Of a DNA stretch of 64,000 bases, positions 1-12,380 are shown one piece after another. The stretch is from Exophiala sp. HKRS030 (lineage: Eukaryota > Ascomycota > Eurotiomycetes > Chaetothyriales > Herpotrichiellaceae): positions 4,154,001 to 4,218,000 of the forward strand of contig JAHWDD010000002.1 of NCBI GenBank assembly GCA_023897205.1, written 5' to 3'. Position 1 is the first letter of the stretch. The number at the start of each line of letters is the position of its first letter. The translations under genes and the position numbers were made by a program. Under the pieces are notes generated by a model, which was given only the letters and a program-made list of their open reading frames with translations, made no database searches and was not told where the DNA came from.

Positions 1-900
1 TCCACTTGGCCAACACCAACGGGCGGATTCATGGTGGTTGGCTGTTGGCTTGCTGGCCCTTTGGCCCTGTTGCCCACTCACGCCCACTCCGCGCCCACCC
101 ACGCCCGCGCCCACTCTCCCCCAGCGAGTTAGCAGTGGTTAGTCTGTTCTATGTCCCCTGGAAGCCTCCTCTGACTGCTCCCCTAATTTCGTTGTAATGG
201 GCCTCCTTAGCCTCCTTAGCCATGCTCCCGAGTCGCCCAGCTCAGTGAGGTGGTTTGCCCCCAAGTCTTCCATCGAGGAATCGAGCGGCCATCTGGACTT
301 TTTAGTCTCCTTAGAAAAAAACACCTTCAAGTCGTCTTCTCTTCTCACCTCTCCCTACTCATCCGTTTGCTTGTCGAACTTTTGTCGCCCACGATCAATC
401 TCGTACTTTGATTCCAATCTGCCCTGGCTTGTCGCCTTGTCGATCCTTAATATGCCTCTTTCACCGACTTAGACACATCTCGTCAACTTAGGGAAGTCAC
501 CGTTGTTCGCACCTGCACCTTCCTCAATCATCTCGAGTCACGTTGCATATTTTTTTATTGGAGCAAAAACACCAAATTACCATAACATCCCTTCGTCCAG
601 CTAATCACCTATCGCCCACCGTCAAAGATCCTACCATTCAATACCACTTGATTAGCCATCGATTCTTCAGGCTCGTCAAACTCCCTACGCAACGATTCGT
701 GCCATCCCCCGATCGCTTTTCGTTCCCTTGTCGAGACTCGCGTTCCCTACCTCGCGCGCCCCATCTCGACGACTATCACCAAGCACCGCCGTCTGATATC
801 CGAGCAATTAGGGCTTTAGGATAGAAGAGTTGGAAAAAGCGATTTTATTACAGCCTCTGGCCTGTCACATCCCGCCTCCACTCACACACGGGTCAACGCG
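1..900 (+). promoter_or_regulatory. Promoter and long pyrimidine-rich leader of the PIN4-like gene
   Basis: No protein-coding gene is seen. From about 90 onward the plus strand is rich in C and T, with many CCC, TCTC and CTTC runs, which is typical of filamentous-fungal promoters and 5' leaders. Several short upstream ATGs are present (for example at 197 and 543), so upstream open reading frames in a long leader are possible. The transcription start cannot be placed from sequence alone. Confidence 0.4.
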
Positions 901-2829
901 ATGGCGACATTCTCCAACGCCTCCGAGGCATTCTATGAAGATGTCTCGGGTAATTCTCCAAGAGCTTTTCGCAATCCACAAATGAATCGTCAAGTATCAA
1001 GAAATGACGGTTATGGGAGCATGCATGCGCCTATGTATGGCGGTGATTCTTCTATACCGACCATGCGCTTCGACAATATGAGAGACGGATTCGGTGGTCA
1101 AATGGGAAACCCTGGAGCGGGCAACATCCACTTTCCTTATGATCCCAATACGGCACAAACTTGGGGTTCTGGTGGTGCATCCTTGCCATCATTTGGTAAT
1201 GGTCCAGGTGGAATTTCACAAAACCAAAATTTCAATCCATCACGCAGTGTTAAACCAAGTCGCGGTCGAACAGGAATCTCCAATGTAAGTTGTCATTTTT
1301 CAGCATCTCGTACTCTCTGCTGACCGATCTAGCTTTGGTATGATCAACCTGGACAGATGCAACAACCTCAGCATGCTTCGCTGATGGGACCAAGATCCGG
1401 ACCTCATGGCCGAAATGATATTCATGATGATGACGACGAATTGATTCCCACTGCGATTGTCATCAAGAATATCCCCTTTGCCGTCAAGAAAGAACAGCTT
1501 GTACAACTCATGGTCGATATGAACCTACCACTTCCGTATGCGTTCAATTACCACTTTGACAACGGAGTTTTTAGAGGTCTTGCTTTCGCCAATTTTACCT
1601 CGCCACAAGAAACCGAGCAAGTCATTCAAGCATTGAACCATATGGATCTCAGTGGACGAAAATTGAGAGTCGAATATAAAAAGATGCTTCCTCTAGCCGA
1701 GAGAGAGCGTATCGAACGTGAAAAACGTGAGCGCCGAGGTCAGTTGGAAGAGCAACATCGACCTGTTCCTGGTTCACAACTGCACAATCAAGTCTCTATT
1801 TCATCAATGTCCAGAAACACACCGTCGCCTCTATCTCATCGCAGCGCGAAACCTGGTGAGTCAACTATCCCATCACGCTTCCGTAATTGTACTAACCATT
1901 ACATAGACGTCGACATGAATGATGCAAAGACTTTGGAATTCTACACTGATATGACCTTGTTTAGACGAGACCCAACACGTGAAGTCTTGATCTTCCCACC
2001 TACGCTCGAACCTCATCATCGACGAGTTGTTCACACTCTTGCTCATCATATGGGTCTGATGCACACATCACGAGGAAGTGGGGATCAACGTCAAGTTCAT
2101 ATCCATCGCCCTGCACCGGGTACCAACGTCAGCCCACCAACTCTCACAGGAGCTTTTGGCAACTCCAACGAGGGATTGCGTCAGAGTCTGGCTAGATCAT
2201 CCACGGCCGATTTCAGTGAGGGCCGACAATATGAGTCCCCTGCTTTCAATACTCTGCGCGGACAATCATCGGTGGGACTTCTCGACGTAATGGATACGAA
2301 TGCCTTTGGAAGAGCTGCAGACAATAACTTGCGCAATGCGAAATCTTTCGCTGACCTTCGATCTTGGAGTCCATCGCCGGTTCCATCTTCGGCGAGTTTC
2401 CCAGCTGCATTACAAACAAATGGAGCACGACTACAAGCTCTCAACGATACCGCGGGATCTAATACTCCTACCTTGACTCCGACAGCCGGCTCAGCAGGGC
2501 CTGGCACTAATCGTGATGAGCCATTTCTAATCTCTGGCTTTTCCAACCTATCCCTGGGTACTGGCGGCCCGAATCAGACAAGTCCAAGACGTCAACGAAG
2601 CTTTTTCGGTAATGGAGCTGACTGGAATGATAACCAGACATATCAATCTGCCACTGCTCCCATTGGTAGCAAAAGAACGGTGAGCATTGGACCAGAGAGT
2701 AACAACCAGAACAATAACCCAGTCCGTCAATCTCGTGGCCCTGGTGTTAATAACGCCATTGGGTTTCGACGACAAAATGGACGTGGTAGTGATGAGCTAA
2801 GAACGAACACGTCAGCGATCGCCGAATGA
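901..2829 (+). CDS. PIN4: PIN4-like RNA-binding protein with RRM and R3H domains
   Basis: Cytoplasmic or nuclear RNA-binding protein of the yeast Pin4 / fission-yeast Cip2 type, a family tied to mRNA control and checkpoint or stress responses. Exons 901-1284, 1333-1855 and 1907-2829 give 609 residues. The RRM (about residues 150-240) contains TAIVIKNIPFAVKKEQL and GLAFANF, followed by the conserved basic helix AERERIEREKRERRGQLEEQ. Before an R3H domain (about residues 310-370: FPPTLEPHHRRVVHTLAHHMGL) there is a low-complexity linker. The C-terminal half is Ser/Asn/Gly-rich and probably disordered. The second intron (1856-1906, 51 nt, branch ACTAAC) is a multiple of three with no stop, so an unspliced reading is also open. 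The family match is strong; the cellular role is by homology. Confidence 0.9.
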
Positions 2830-4279
2830 ACGAACAACCATATACCCCTTCTTTGATGACGCTCATGCAGAGCAATGACGATTCAATGATGCACGAACGA
2901 GATGAACCGACCCTCTTCCAACCTGGAGAAAGAACAAAAAGTTAGACGCATTAGGGCAGCTAAACGACTGCATGATTGGAATACAGAAAAAGATTGTTGT
3001 AACGAATGACAGGTTTTATGGTGCGGCATACGGCATACCTCTTTTCCCTTTTTTGCAGATCGCCTTGCATTTCTTTTATGATGTCTCGAGAACAATGACA
3101 GGTTGTGCGTTTTGTACTCTTTTGACATCTATGGGGTTGGAGGTGATGGGCATTCAGAGGCGTTTCCGCGTCTGGATTTCCTAGATGGAAGATATGTCAC
3201 AAGTTCTTCGCTCTGTTGTTTGGTGCTGATTTGTGCATTCTGATATTGGAGCTTGACTCCAAACTATCCTTGTTTGAAGGAATGGTATTCATGTATCACA
3301 TACGCTCGTTTTAATAGGTAGTTTGCAGTACCTTGAGAAGGGACTGTCATTAATAACAATGGGTTTCTTTAAAGTATATGACTAGGCTTTGCAATGTATG
3401 GGATGTACGGAGTACATGGCGTTGTCGGTAATATGGTCGGGTGTAGATGACTTGTACTCCATAGTCCTGGAGGCCTCTGGAGTTGGGAGATATGATTGGA
3501 CGGGATTACGTAAGAACTGCCAAGGCTACCATCAATCTCAACGACGTCGCTTGATTCCTCTCCCCTTTAATCAGGTGTTGTTTGTCAAGGCAATGTTTGT
3601 GATGCAAATTTAGTCGATTTTCGTCATGTAAACTGTTGTCAAGCTAGACTCGATACTAGGCAAGAGCCTATCTTCGAGTTTATCTCTGTTTTCCTCATTC
3701 ATCGCTGGCCATATGAGATGACGGTCAAGGTCAACGACTTGGCCAACTTGATCGTGGATGAAGAAAATGCACAACCATTGCTGAAAATTCTCAGATCAAT
3801 GCGCACTTGAAAGTCTCGGTGAGTCCAACTGACTACTGACATTCTTACAGATGTCTTCACCTTCCAACACGAGCAATTGGTTGTCCTACACTTGGATATG
3901 CCATCCTTCTCTACCTGCCCAGCGATGCCAGTGGCCGCTTGGTTGTTTTGCTCCGCCTCAGTTTATGCCAAGGACGCCCTGGCCACTAAGACCCAGAACA
4001 GACTAGCGTCTTCTTCCTCTGTTATTCCTCAGGTCACCTACAAGGTACTCCCTCGTGTCCGTCTTCTCCGTACAACTACCAACAAGCCTTTCTGCGCTTC
4101 TTTTCCCTGCCACCCACCTTGGTCCATCTCTTGCCGTCAACCTCACAACCTTAGCCTTCACTACCCGACGCGTTGGTTCTCGACTTTCCCATCTTCCTTC
4201 ATCCTCCACAATCCACCTTATCGATCGTCGCGTCACAATAACCTATCTTTCCCACCCGTTTTCCATCTCACAAATTACA
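2830..4279 (+). other. Intergenic: PIN4 3' flank and H2A.Z promoter/leader
   Basis: About 1.45 kb without a convincing gene. The left part holds the PIN4-like 3' flank. The part from about 3880 becomes strongly C/T-rich up to the H2A.Z start codon and looks like its leader. Open frames at 3877-4293 and 4055-4405 are by-products of this composition. Confidence 0.4.
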
Positions 4280-4978
4280 ATGGCTGGAGGTAAAGGCAAA
4301 AGCATCGGTGGTAAAGCCAGTGGCGCGAAGGATTCTTCTACAAAGCCTCAAAAGTCGCACAGCGCAAAAGCTGGTTTGCAGGTAAGCTCGCCACCCATTT
4401 TCTGATGTTTGAGGAACATGCGCGCTTTACAAAAGACCGGCTGCACTACAATAAATGCCCACATTATGTGCCTCTGCAACGCGATCACAACATTTGATTT
4501 GTCCAGGAAATATGTGTGATTGATCCTTGGATCCTGAGCCAATTCCACCATGGTGCATTCCCACATGGATCATCCAAAATATACTGATTAGTCTTGTTCT
4601 AGTTTCCCTGCGGTCGAGTCAAGCGTTTCCTCAAGAACAACACTCAGAATAAGATGCGCGTCGGCGCAAAAGGTGCGAATCCTCCTTGTCCTCCCGTCTT
4701 ATCTTAAATTCATGACTCATTCTTATCTAGCTGCTGTCTACGTGACCGCTGTCCTGGAATACCTCACCGCCGAAGTCCTGGAACTTGCTGGAAATGCCGC
4801 CAAAGATCTCAAAGTGAAGCGCATCACCCCAAGACATCTTCAGCTCGCCATCCGTGGTGATGAAGAATTGGATACTCTCATCCGTGCCACCATTGCCTTC
4901 GGCGGTGTCCTACCCCACATCAACAGAGCGCTTTTGTTGAAGGTCGAACAGAAGAAGAAGAGCAAGGTGGATGCCTAG
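4280..4978 (+). CDS. HTZ1: Histone variant H2A.Z
   Basis: Nucleosome component that replaces H2A near promoters. Exons 4280-4381, 4603-4672 and 4731-4978 give 139 residues, the usual length. The histone fold starts at [18 protein letters not shown], continues through [19 protein letters not shown] and the docking segment [18 protein letters not shown], and ends in a basic tail. The H2A.Z-specific [10 protein letters not shown] acidic patch separates it from canonical H2A. The N-terminal tail is Gly/Lys/Ser-rich as expected for an acetylated tail. The first intron is 221 nt, long for this window; the second is 58 nt. No canonical H2A or H2B gene lies beside it, which fits the variant, because variant genes are usually solitary. 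Confidence 0.97.
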
Positions 4979-7013
4979 AGAGGAGAAAGTACGTTGCACC
5001 GAAAATCTAGGCATCCAAGAGGGGACTTCCGGTCAAGTTTGCCTGGGGGCCTTCCCTGGATCCGGCGTCAAATTGGGCTTTGTGTGGCGGATTTGAAGGG
5101 GGATCGAGGCGTTTGTTTGATGGATAAAGGAGATTATCGAGACGAGTGTACGATGGAGAATTATCGCGGAAATCGAGAAATTGACAGTCGGGAATCCCAA
5201 TGCGCTTGAAACAATTGACATTGCACTTGTGTTTTGTTCTTTTGACCTGTTTTGCCCCAAAGTCTTCCCTTAACGGATCCCTTCTCATACAATACAAATC
5301 GAATAGTCACTTCAAAGGCTGAGTGGGTGGGTGTTGGTGGGTGGGGGATTTATTTGGACAGCCAACAAAAACAATCGTCTCATTTTTTTGTTTTTGCAAT
5401 CTCTACGATTTCCGATGGTGTTAATTGTGTTGAGTCATAGCCTGCACGGTGATTGTATTGTTCACAGGATAGTTCCCGTTTGTTTTTTGGCGTTTGATAT
5501 GGCTTGCGTAACCTGAATCCTTCAATTCTTGGGGCAGTGCTCCTCTGCTAACCAGAGTGAAGAGTCCACGGGATCAACTGACCGACGAAGATTCTGTCTC
5601 CTTCACTCCTAGCCGGCGCCCATCCGCCATTTTCATGAGCTGGTTGAAGCCGTTGCGTTTTGAATCTTGACCTGCAAAATTCCAAATCCCACTTCCACCT
5701 GTGAATGACGCCTCTCCTGATCCTGGACGTGAGTGAAATGCACGTCTGCTTGTTTGGACGTTCTGATAATGTCCTCTTACTGGTCCAAATTCCGTTTGTT
5801 ATATTGACGCCTCCTCCATGGTTGCACGAGTGGCCTTCTCTTCTGATGACCAGATTTGCTTGGATAAACAAACCCCAGGATTTCATGTGCTACCGTTCTG
5901 CCAGGCGAGGTATTTCCTGATCTTGTGCGTTGCATGAGTGGTTCTTGAAGCTCCTGAATCCCATCTCAAACCATCAGTCGTTCCCCAACGGTTTTAGGCC
6001 ACAGATAGAGTATTGGATGTTCTGACGAAGCAACCTCATTTGGTCCAATCATTGCGATGTGCGACGTCCTTTGTTTAGCTGTCATACACAACCCCTTGGT
6101 AGATATCTCAACGATATTTGCATGCTCAAAAATGAACCATCGTGACACCAGAGTGCCAGGGTGACGCTGAATGATTGAATGGCGAGGCCCACAAAACACA
6201 GCCTCGTATATATGACAGCGAATCTCATCTCTGTCTCTCATGAGACTCAGCCAAAGACTTCGAATCAATTTCAAGGTAGAACATCACCGCTTCTACAATA
6301 GGTCTGCTGACCAACCACCGAAGGACTCAATCTTCACTGCACGCATGTCTGCCTCGAGATTCCCTTGGACAGTCTCATGGAGGAACGCTTTTTGTCGGCA
6401 CAGGACGACGGTGCCCTCGGATTTTGGACGCAATCAGGCATCATGTTGGATTCGGTTCTCAAATTCACTGGCTTTGACAACATCCGATAGTTGATTTGTG
6501 CGACCTTGACGATGTTCGTCTGGATGCCTTGTTTTGCAAAATATGCCTCTGGCATTCAGCCGTTGTCACGTTTCGGCCAGGACTTCCTCTCGACCTATTT
6601 TAGAGACCTCAAGCCCGCGCTCAATTGCCTCAGTCTCTGCAACAAGAAACCAACCTTCCACATACTCATCAACTGATATCTCGAGATAGTCAGTTTTTTG
6701 TCTTGAGGCTTTGACTTCTGCTCTCTTTCCTTCGTTCTCTCCGGGTAACTCAATCTTGCCATTTCCTTAGACACACTAAGGACAAGACGACAACTGTGAG
6801 TGTGGATTCGTCGTCTTCTATGCTCAGTCTGATTCATGACTCTTACAATGTTCAAGTCAGGAAACAATCTTTTTAGCTTGCCTGCCAGTTCCTGCCCTTG
6901 ACAGCGGTCGTTCAAACGGTCAACGTCGAATCTGACAAAAGTTCGAACTCGCAGCTCTCCACTTAGCCGTAGTGACGTCGGTATTCCCAAGGACGGAAAC
7001 ATCCTTCCTCATC
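4979..7013 (-). other. Intergenic region with a possible decayed gene on the minus strand
   Basis: No intact gene is recognised. On the minus strand one frame is unusually open from about 6745 down to 5560, interrupted by about eight stops, mostly TGA. Between the stops it reads with protein-like composition, for example DEYVEGWFLVAETEAIE around 6670-6620. It could be a gene relic, or chance. The right end (about 6900-7013) is the likely promoter and leader of the next plus-strand gene. Confidence 0.25.
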
Positions 7014-8254
7014 ATGGTACCTTGGAGAACTGGCGGTATGAGTCGTTTTCAACCGAGCTCCATTAGCTTATCCGACTCTGACGAACTGGATATGCTTGAA
7101 ATGCATCCTACAACCTTTACCAGAGCTCAATCCCTCAACCTCGAGGGAAACAGGAGATTTTCCAATGGTCGTTATCCAAGGTAATTAATCTTACCTCCTT
7201 TTCCTTGAACACTAATTCCTTCTGTTGTCAAATATTCTGGAGATGACCCATGGACTGAAAGGATATCCACAGAAGCAGCAGAGCCGTTGGAAACTCTGGA
7301 CGCACAGACACATCTCGCATGACTGGCTCAACATCGAGAGCTTCAGGACAGACAAGTCAAGGCTCTCGAAGATGGCATGGCGAAGGAGTTCGATGGAGTT
7401 CTCGACATGGCTGGCTACCTCCGAGGAGTGACAATATTGCACGCGATAGCGGTATAAATCGTAGATCCGCTCCAGGTGCTCGGTATGGCCATGCCATGGA
7501 TGACGACCCGTCGAGATGGGAACGAAATCCGGAACGAGGGTACGAGCGTCCAGGTCCACATTCGTCAAGCCCTGGTCCGAATCGGATCGACACAACAAGA
7601 TACCCAAGAACAAGCCGGAGCTCTCAGGCAAGGACAGTTAGCCGTGAAGACAGTACTTCCAGGTTTAATCCGCGTGACAGATATCAAGATTACTATCCGG
7701 ACCAGGCTTGGCGAGAGAGAAATGATAGGGATCGACGATCTCGACCCTTGACACCGACACCGGGAACGAGAACATCAAATCAACCTCCAGTAAGTTCTTG
7801 GTCCCGCTATGTTCCCAGATATCGGACTAGGGGCACATGGCCAGAGTTCTATGCAGAACAACATCTGCGCCCAACGCCGGCACAGGCGACCGGGAGCAAC
7901 GAACAAACTCCATGGTATCAATTCAGCAGACCTACCTGGAGGACAGGCGAAAGAGGCCGTCATGGTAGCCATGCCGATGAAAGGGCCACAACGCAGAGCC
8001 CAGATACACGTCGCGGTCATAATCATGAGGACCGTCGATCACGAGTCCCTAGTCGGGAAGTCTTCGGTCCTCATTTTGATCGTCCAGAGTCTCATCATCG
8101 GACCCGCCTTCATGAGGATAGCTCTGGCTGGAGGTCGTCTAGGCCGCGATCTCGCTCAAGAGAACAAGGCAGAGATTGGGCTGCTAAGGTCCAGGCTATG
8201 CGGAACCGCCGAAAGGAATGGGGGTTACGGATTCTCAGATTTCTATCTTCTTGA
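7014..8254 (+). CDS. Disordered Arg/Ser/Asp-rich protein of unknown function
   Basis: Not recognised as a named family. Exon 7014-7180 joins 7273-8254 across a 92-nt GT-AG intron and keeps one open frame of 382 residues; the join was chosen because it removes the in-frame stops just upstream of 7259. An in-frame upstream ATG at 6972 is an alternative start. The N-terminus carries an acidic stretch (SLSDSDELDMLEM). The rest is rich in Arg, Ser, Pro, Asp and Tyr, with RS, RD and RG pairs (RERNDRDRRSRPLTPTPG; SSRPRSRSREQGRDW), suggesting a disordered, possibly RNA-associated nuclear protein. Two other frames over the same bases are also partly open but read less like protein. Confidence 0.5.
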
Positions 8255-9292
8255 AAATTGTGGTTGTGAAGACCGGGCGGTGGATTCAATCAAGTCAGAT
8301 TTCTTTGGAGAGGATAATTGGCCGACAAATTGAGGATGTTCATCGCAGTGCGTAGTTGGTATCGAGTTGGGTCTGCTTTGGCTTGAGGGCACGATAATGA
8401 TGACGAGAGCTGGCAATTGTGATTTGGCTTTATTGCCGAGGATGTAATTTGGTTTGCGAAGGAGGTGATTGGACAAAATTGATACCATATTTCGACAGAC
8501 TGTTGGGAAATGTTGGTCTGAGTTGGTTTAAATCCATTGAGCTGCACGGAAGACATGCTAACAACGAGACCAGAATTGTGATTGCGAGCAATGCCGGATT
8601 TTTGGAGTGAGGCGATTACTTTCCAACACATGACGAGCATGTGTGTTGGAGTCTTGCACTTGCTCATCTAGTCTCCAGAGGCAGATGTGGCAATGGAGAG
8701 GACTTTTGCGTTGAAATTTGAAACGGTCGAGGTGTGAGTTCTGGAAACGAGTGGCCAGCCTGACAGAGAGCCTGACAGAGTGCAGTAAGGGGGCTGAAGG
8801 ACAAGACTCAAGGTTAGAGAATGTATCAAGCACAATTTCAAAATGCATTTCAATTCCTAGATTTATCGTCCCTTCTCAGCGTAGCTCGACTTGGTTGACG
8901 GTCCAGTTCCTGTGTGAGTGCTGGTCCACTTGAGTCAATGTGGGGTTTAGATCCATCGCGCATCAACGACATGCCTGTAGCCATAGGGCGCAAGATCATC
9001 CCCCATCTTGTGAGAACCTCCAGCCAATGAGCAACGGCCAGGCTCATACTAGTAGAGCAGGTGGAACGATTGCAATCAGTCAAAACCGCAAACAGCAAGA
9101 GTTCTTGTTGGTCAATCCATCTCGGTTCCAGTGTCCTCTGTGTTTATGGCCTTTGGTAGCATATCACAAATCTCTCGCATTCGCTGTCATAGAAATCCAG
9201 ATTCGTGATGCAAGTAATGCAGACCGGCAATACATGCCAGTATATTATGCCTTCTTTGACTGGTTTCAACAACCAATTCGGGATCGGCATTA
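8255..9292. other. Intergenic, convergent gene ends
   Basis: About 1 kb between the 3' ends of the RS-rich gene and MPP6. Nothing recognisable was found on either strand. A short imperfect direct repeat of GCCTGACAGAG lies near 8758-8782. Confidence 0.35.
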
Positions 9293-10403
9293 TCACAATG
9301 ACATTCGTCCTTTTCCAGCTTTTGTCTTGTTCTTTTTAGCACTTCCACCAACTCGTCGATCATTACTATCTCCTGGGCCACTGGAATTTCCGTCCCATTT
9401 CCGTTTGCCTGTAGAATCAGGCGTTGATTGACTTTTGTTGTACCTCTGCCGTTGCTGGTGCTCCGAGCGAATGTCTCCTCCACCGCCGCCACCGCTACCA
9501 CGTTGGTTGCGAGGACTTGATCTGTTCGATTGTGGAGTACCCACTCCTGCCATTCGGTCATGCTTCTTCTTCATTTCGCGGCGTACACGTTGCATCTCCT
9601 CGTCGGAGTCTACGCCGTTGCCTAGTTTGTGTCCTTTTCTCGAACTTCTAGCTGTCGCATTTCCTGATCGTCGGGAATCGTCTTGTGAGTCGGACACGGA
9701 TGCCTCGGAATCAGAATCTTCGTTTGCAGATGCCGACTCGCTATCTGAACCAGATGCTGATTCGTCATCTTGATCTTGGCCATCGGAAGCTTTCAACGAA
9801 GATGTTGATACCCTTGACTTGCGCTTCTGCTTGAAGGTACCAAATGTCTGGCGGCCAGCCGGTTGATCGTGCCACAAGTCTTCGTCTGTTTCTTCATCCT
9901 CTGCTTCGGACACGGGGTTTTGGCCAAGCCCCGGTATTGAAGAGCTCATACTGCCATTTTGACTATTGCTCGTGCCCCCCTTTGTCGGTTGTGGGAATTT
10001 AATGCCTAGATTCAATACCCACTCTGTTTCGGCGCCTGGACCACGATCGAATGTATTGCTCCCTACCCTGCCAAGACCTTCAAACGGTGACCTTGTTGGT
10101 GAAGTTGGTTCGGAGATGTGAGGTGAGTGAGTATTGTTATCTAGTCTGCGACGTTTATTCGTCGGTTCGGAAGTAGGAGTATTCGTGTAGGAATGCTGTG
10201 TTCTGGGAGTTGAAGTGGAACTGTTAGGAGTAGAGGCACCAGCCCGTTGCATAAACTACAAGTCCGAAAGTCAGTATGATCGATGTTGCGGAAGAAGATC
10301 TGCATGAATGGGATTGCGCTGCACAAACCTTCATGTTCAAAAGCCGCGACGACATCTGTTTGGAGGGCTGCGGTCGCGGCAGTGGAGTACTGAGACCTGC
10401 CAT
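9293..10403 (-). CDS. MPP6: MPP6-like nuclear exosome cofactor
   Basis: Homologue of M-phase phosphoprotein 6, which docks the Mtr4 helicase and RNA onto the nuclear RNA exosome for rRNA processing and RNA decay. Exon 1 (10403-10329) joins exon 2 (10255-9293) over a 73-nt intron, giving 345 residues. The diagnostic exosome-binding motif spans the splice: SSRLLNMK from exon 1 and FMQRA from exon 2, so it is invisible without splicing. A second conserved block is TDEDLWHDQPAGRQTFGTFK (about residues 140-160). The remainder is acidic and Ser-rich, then Gly- and Lys-rich, with a basic tail that could act as a nuclear signal. It is much longer than the yeast protein (about 190 residues). The family call rests on the N-terminal motif. 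Confidence 0.82.
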
Positions 10404-11386
10404 CTTGATCAAGGGCGTCAAAGCAAACTTTCCACAAACCTGGCAAGAATGTTTGATTCTCCCACTGCCCTTAAATCAACAGAGAAGGTTTGATACCAGA
10501 GTCGGAGTTTGAATCAGCTCTAGTCGGCTGGGTCTCCCCACGGCGCCTGTTGGCAATGGATCTTGTCAGATCTGGCGAGACTGAGCTATCCGTGCTACAG
10601 TGACTCGATGTGTGACCAGACACAGTCTCATGAAATCAGATCGGCTTCTGTTGTGGAGTTCAGAGTCAAGCAAACAGTTGTAGAATTGCATGTAACATGT
10701 GAAAATGAGCGGTGGTCAAGGAGTGGATCTAATGCAAGGCTATACGCCAGACAAAGCAAGCAAGGGCTAGGCGAGATTCAAACTCAATAGTTCATCCCAG
10801 CTTGGAGATTGTTGGTCAAATTGCAAAAAAGGCCGGATGCCGTGCGTGGCATGGGTAAAATGTTTCAGCATTGGCATTGATGCAAAGGGAAAAGGTGCAA
10901 GAATTTTGATGACGGCGCAGGCAAGGCTGAAGTCATCGGCAAGCGCCGTCCAATCATTGATCAGTATCAGGAAGAACGTTTTGCCGAAGCAGCACGTCTT
11001 CGACGTAGATAAGCACTCGCCGACACCCACCAACACCCACTCATCCACTTTTTTAATCTCTCAGTAAGGCTATGGCTTTTTATTCTTTCTCCTCGCTGTC
11101 AGAAGGGGAAACATTTTTCATGTCATTGCACATGCTTTATGCAAAGGGAAAACCGTAAAGAAAATGGCGAGATCTTCAGACTCGTTAGCGGATCTCATGC
11201 CGATGGCGTCGAAGCCACCACCAGATACAAAAAGGTAAGGCTCCCACTTTGGTCATGAAAGGTACATTGGTTATTCAGTCATCTTCGACAATTCAAAAGT
11301 CTCGTGTTCAATCGTGATCATTCGACACCGATCCGGCCAATTGTCTAACCACCTTATCACCTGGTCCCTCCAATTACACTACTCTG
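10404..11386. promoter_or_regulatory. Divergent intergenic region, MPP6 and DUF1275 genes
   Basis: About 980 bases between divergent start codons, so both promoters should lie here. A short open stretch at 11164-11234 (ATG followed by a GTAAGG donor) could be an untranslated or alternative first exon of the DUF1275 gene, but joining it in frame meets a stop, so it is not used. Confidence 0.35.
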
Positions 11387-12279
11387 ATGGAGACACCCAA
11401 TTCTCTATCCGACAAGGATGGAACTCTCACTCCCAATTCAGAATTACCCGCCTCAAGTCTACCCTGGTCTGTACGATTAAAATCACGATTTTCATCAGAT
11501 ATCGATCCGGCATGGGCGGACACGATCCTTGTGGGATGTTTCTTCGTTGCTGGAATTGTCGATAGTGTGGCTTTCAACACTTATAGTTGTTTCGTTAGTA
11601 TGCAAACTGGTATGCCAACCCTGAAGGACCTGTGTCACATGATTTGATTACTGATTGTTTTTGAGGTAATACTATCTTCGCCGGTCTTGGAGTCAGCGAT
11701 CTACCCTCCGACATGCCCAAGAACACATGGGTGAAATCTGTTGTGGCAGTCCTGGCCTTTTGTTTAGGAGCTTTCTGCTTCTCTCGATACCATCGATATC
11801 TTGGCCCACTCAAGCGATGGGTGGTTATGTCATCATTCCTCATTCAAACATGTTTTATGACCCTCACAGCTGCCCTTGTCTCATCGGGTATTGCTTCCAA
11901 ATCCCACGATGGAGTCCCGAGAGCAACCGGAGATCGAGGAACGTTCAAATGGATCGAATTATGCCCTATTGCTCTGTTGGCGTTTCAAAGCGCGGGTCAG
12001 ATTGTGGCCAGTCGAGTGCTCAAATACAACGCAATGCCCACATTGGTGTTGACAAGTCTTTACTGTGATTTGATGAGTGATCCAAATTTGCTCACAGCCG
12101 GAATCATGGAGGACCCGGATCGGAACAGAAGGGCGATCAGCGCAGTGGCTTTGTTCGTGGGTGCCACAGTTGGTGGAGCACTTTCTAAGTCTTCTGTAGG
12201 TTATGCTGGTGCTTTGTGGATTGCCACTGGTGTCAAGGGATCGATGGTTTTGGCGTGGTTGTTATGGAAGCGTAAATAA
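11387..12279 (+). CDS. DUF1275 (YoaK-type) integral membrane protein
   Basis: Exons 11387-11609 and 11666-12279 (56-nt intron with CTGAT branch) give 278 residues. The splice restores the family signature MQTGNTIFAGLG, where the GNT triplet is split between exons. About six hydrophobic segments are visible: VGCFFVAGIVDSVAF, SVVAVLAFCLGAFCF, a segment at VVMSSFLIQTCFMTL, LCPIALLAFQSAGQ, ALFVGATVGGAL, and GALWIATGVKGSMVLAWLL. Members occur in bacteria and fungi, and their biochemical role is unknown; they are presumed small transporters or permease-like proteins. The short N-terminus is Ser/Pro-rich and likely cytosolic. Confidence 0.85.
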
Positions 12280-12380
12280 AGGGTTGACCGGAGAAAAGGT
12301 GTAAAAGCCATATTATAGAGGCAGAAGCACCACTGCATACAGTCTTGAAACTGATCAAGCCCAATGGTTTAATTCATTGA

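Noticed and set aside
7792..7819. GTAAGT...CAG inside the RS-rich gene as an intron
   Set aside because: It would be under 30 nt, below any intron seen in this window.
7476..8333. Two further open plus-strand frames (7476-7751 and 7809-8333) over the RS-rich gene
   Set aside because: They overlap the better frame, lack matching splice joins, and read with unlikely composition; the RS-rich frame joins cleanly to an upstream exon.
8940..9431. 163-codon plus-strand open frame
   Set aside because: It runs into the antisense of MPP6, has no family words and no promoter-like leader.
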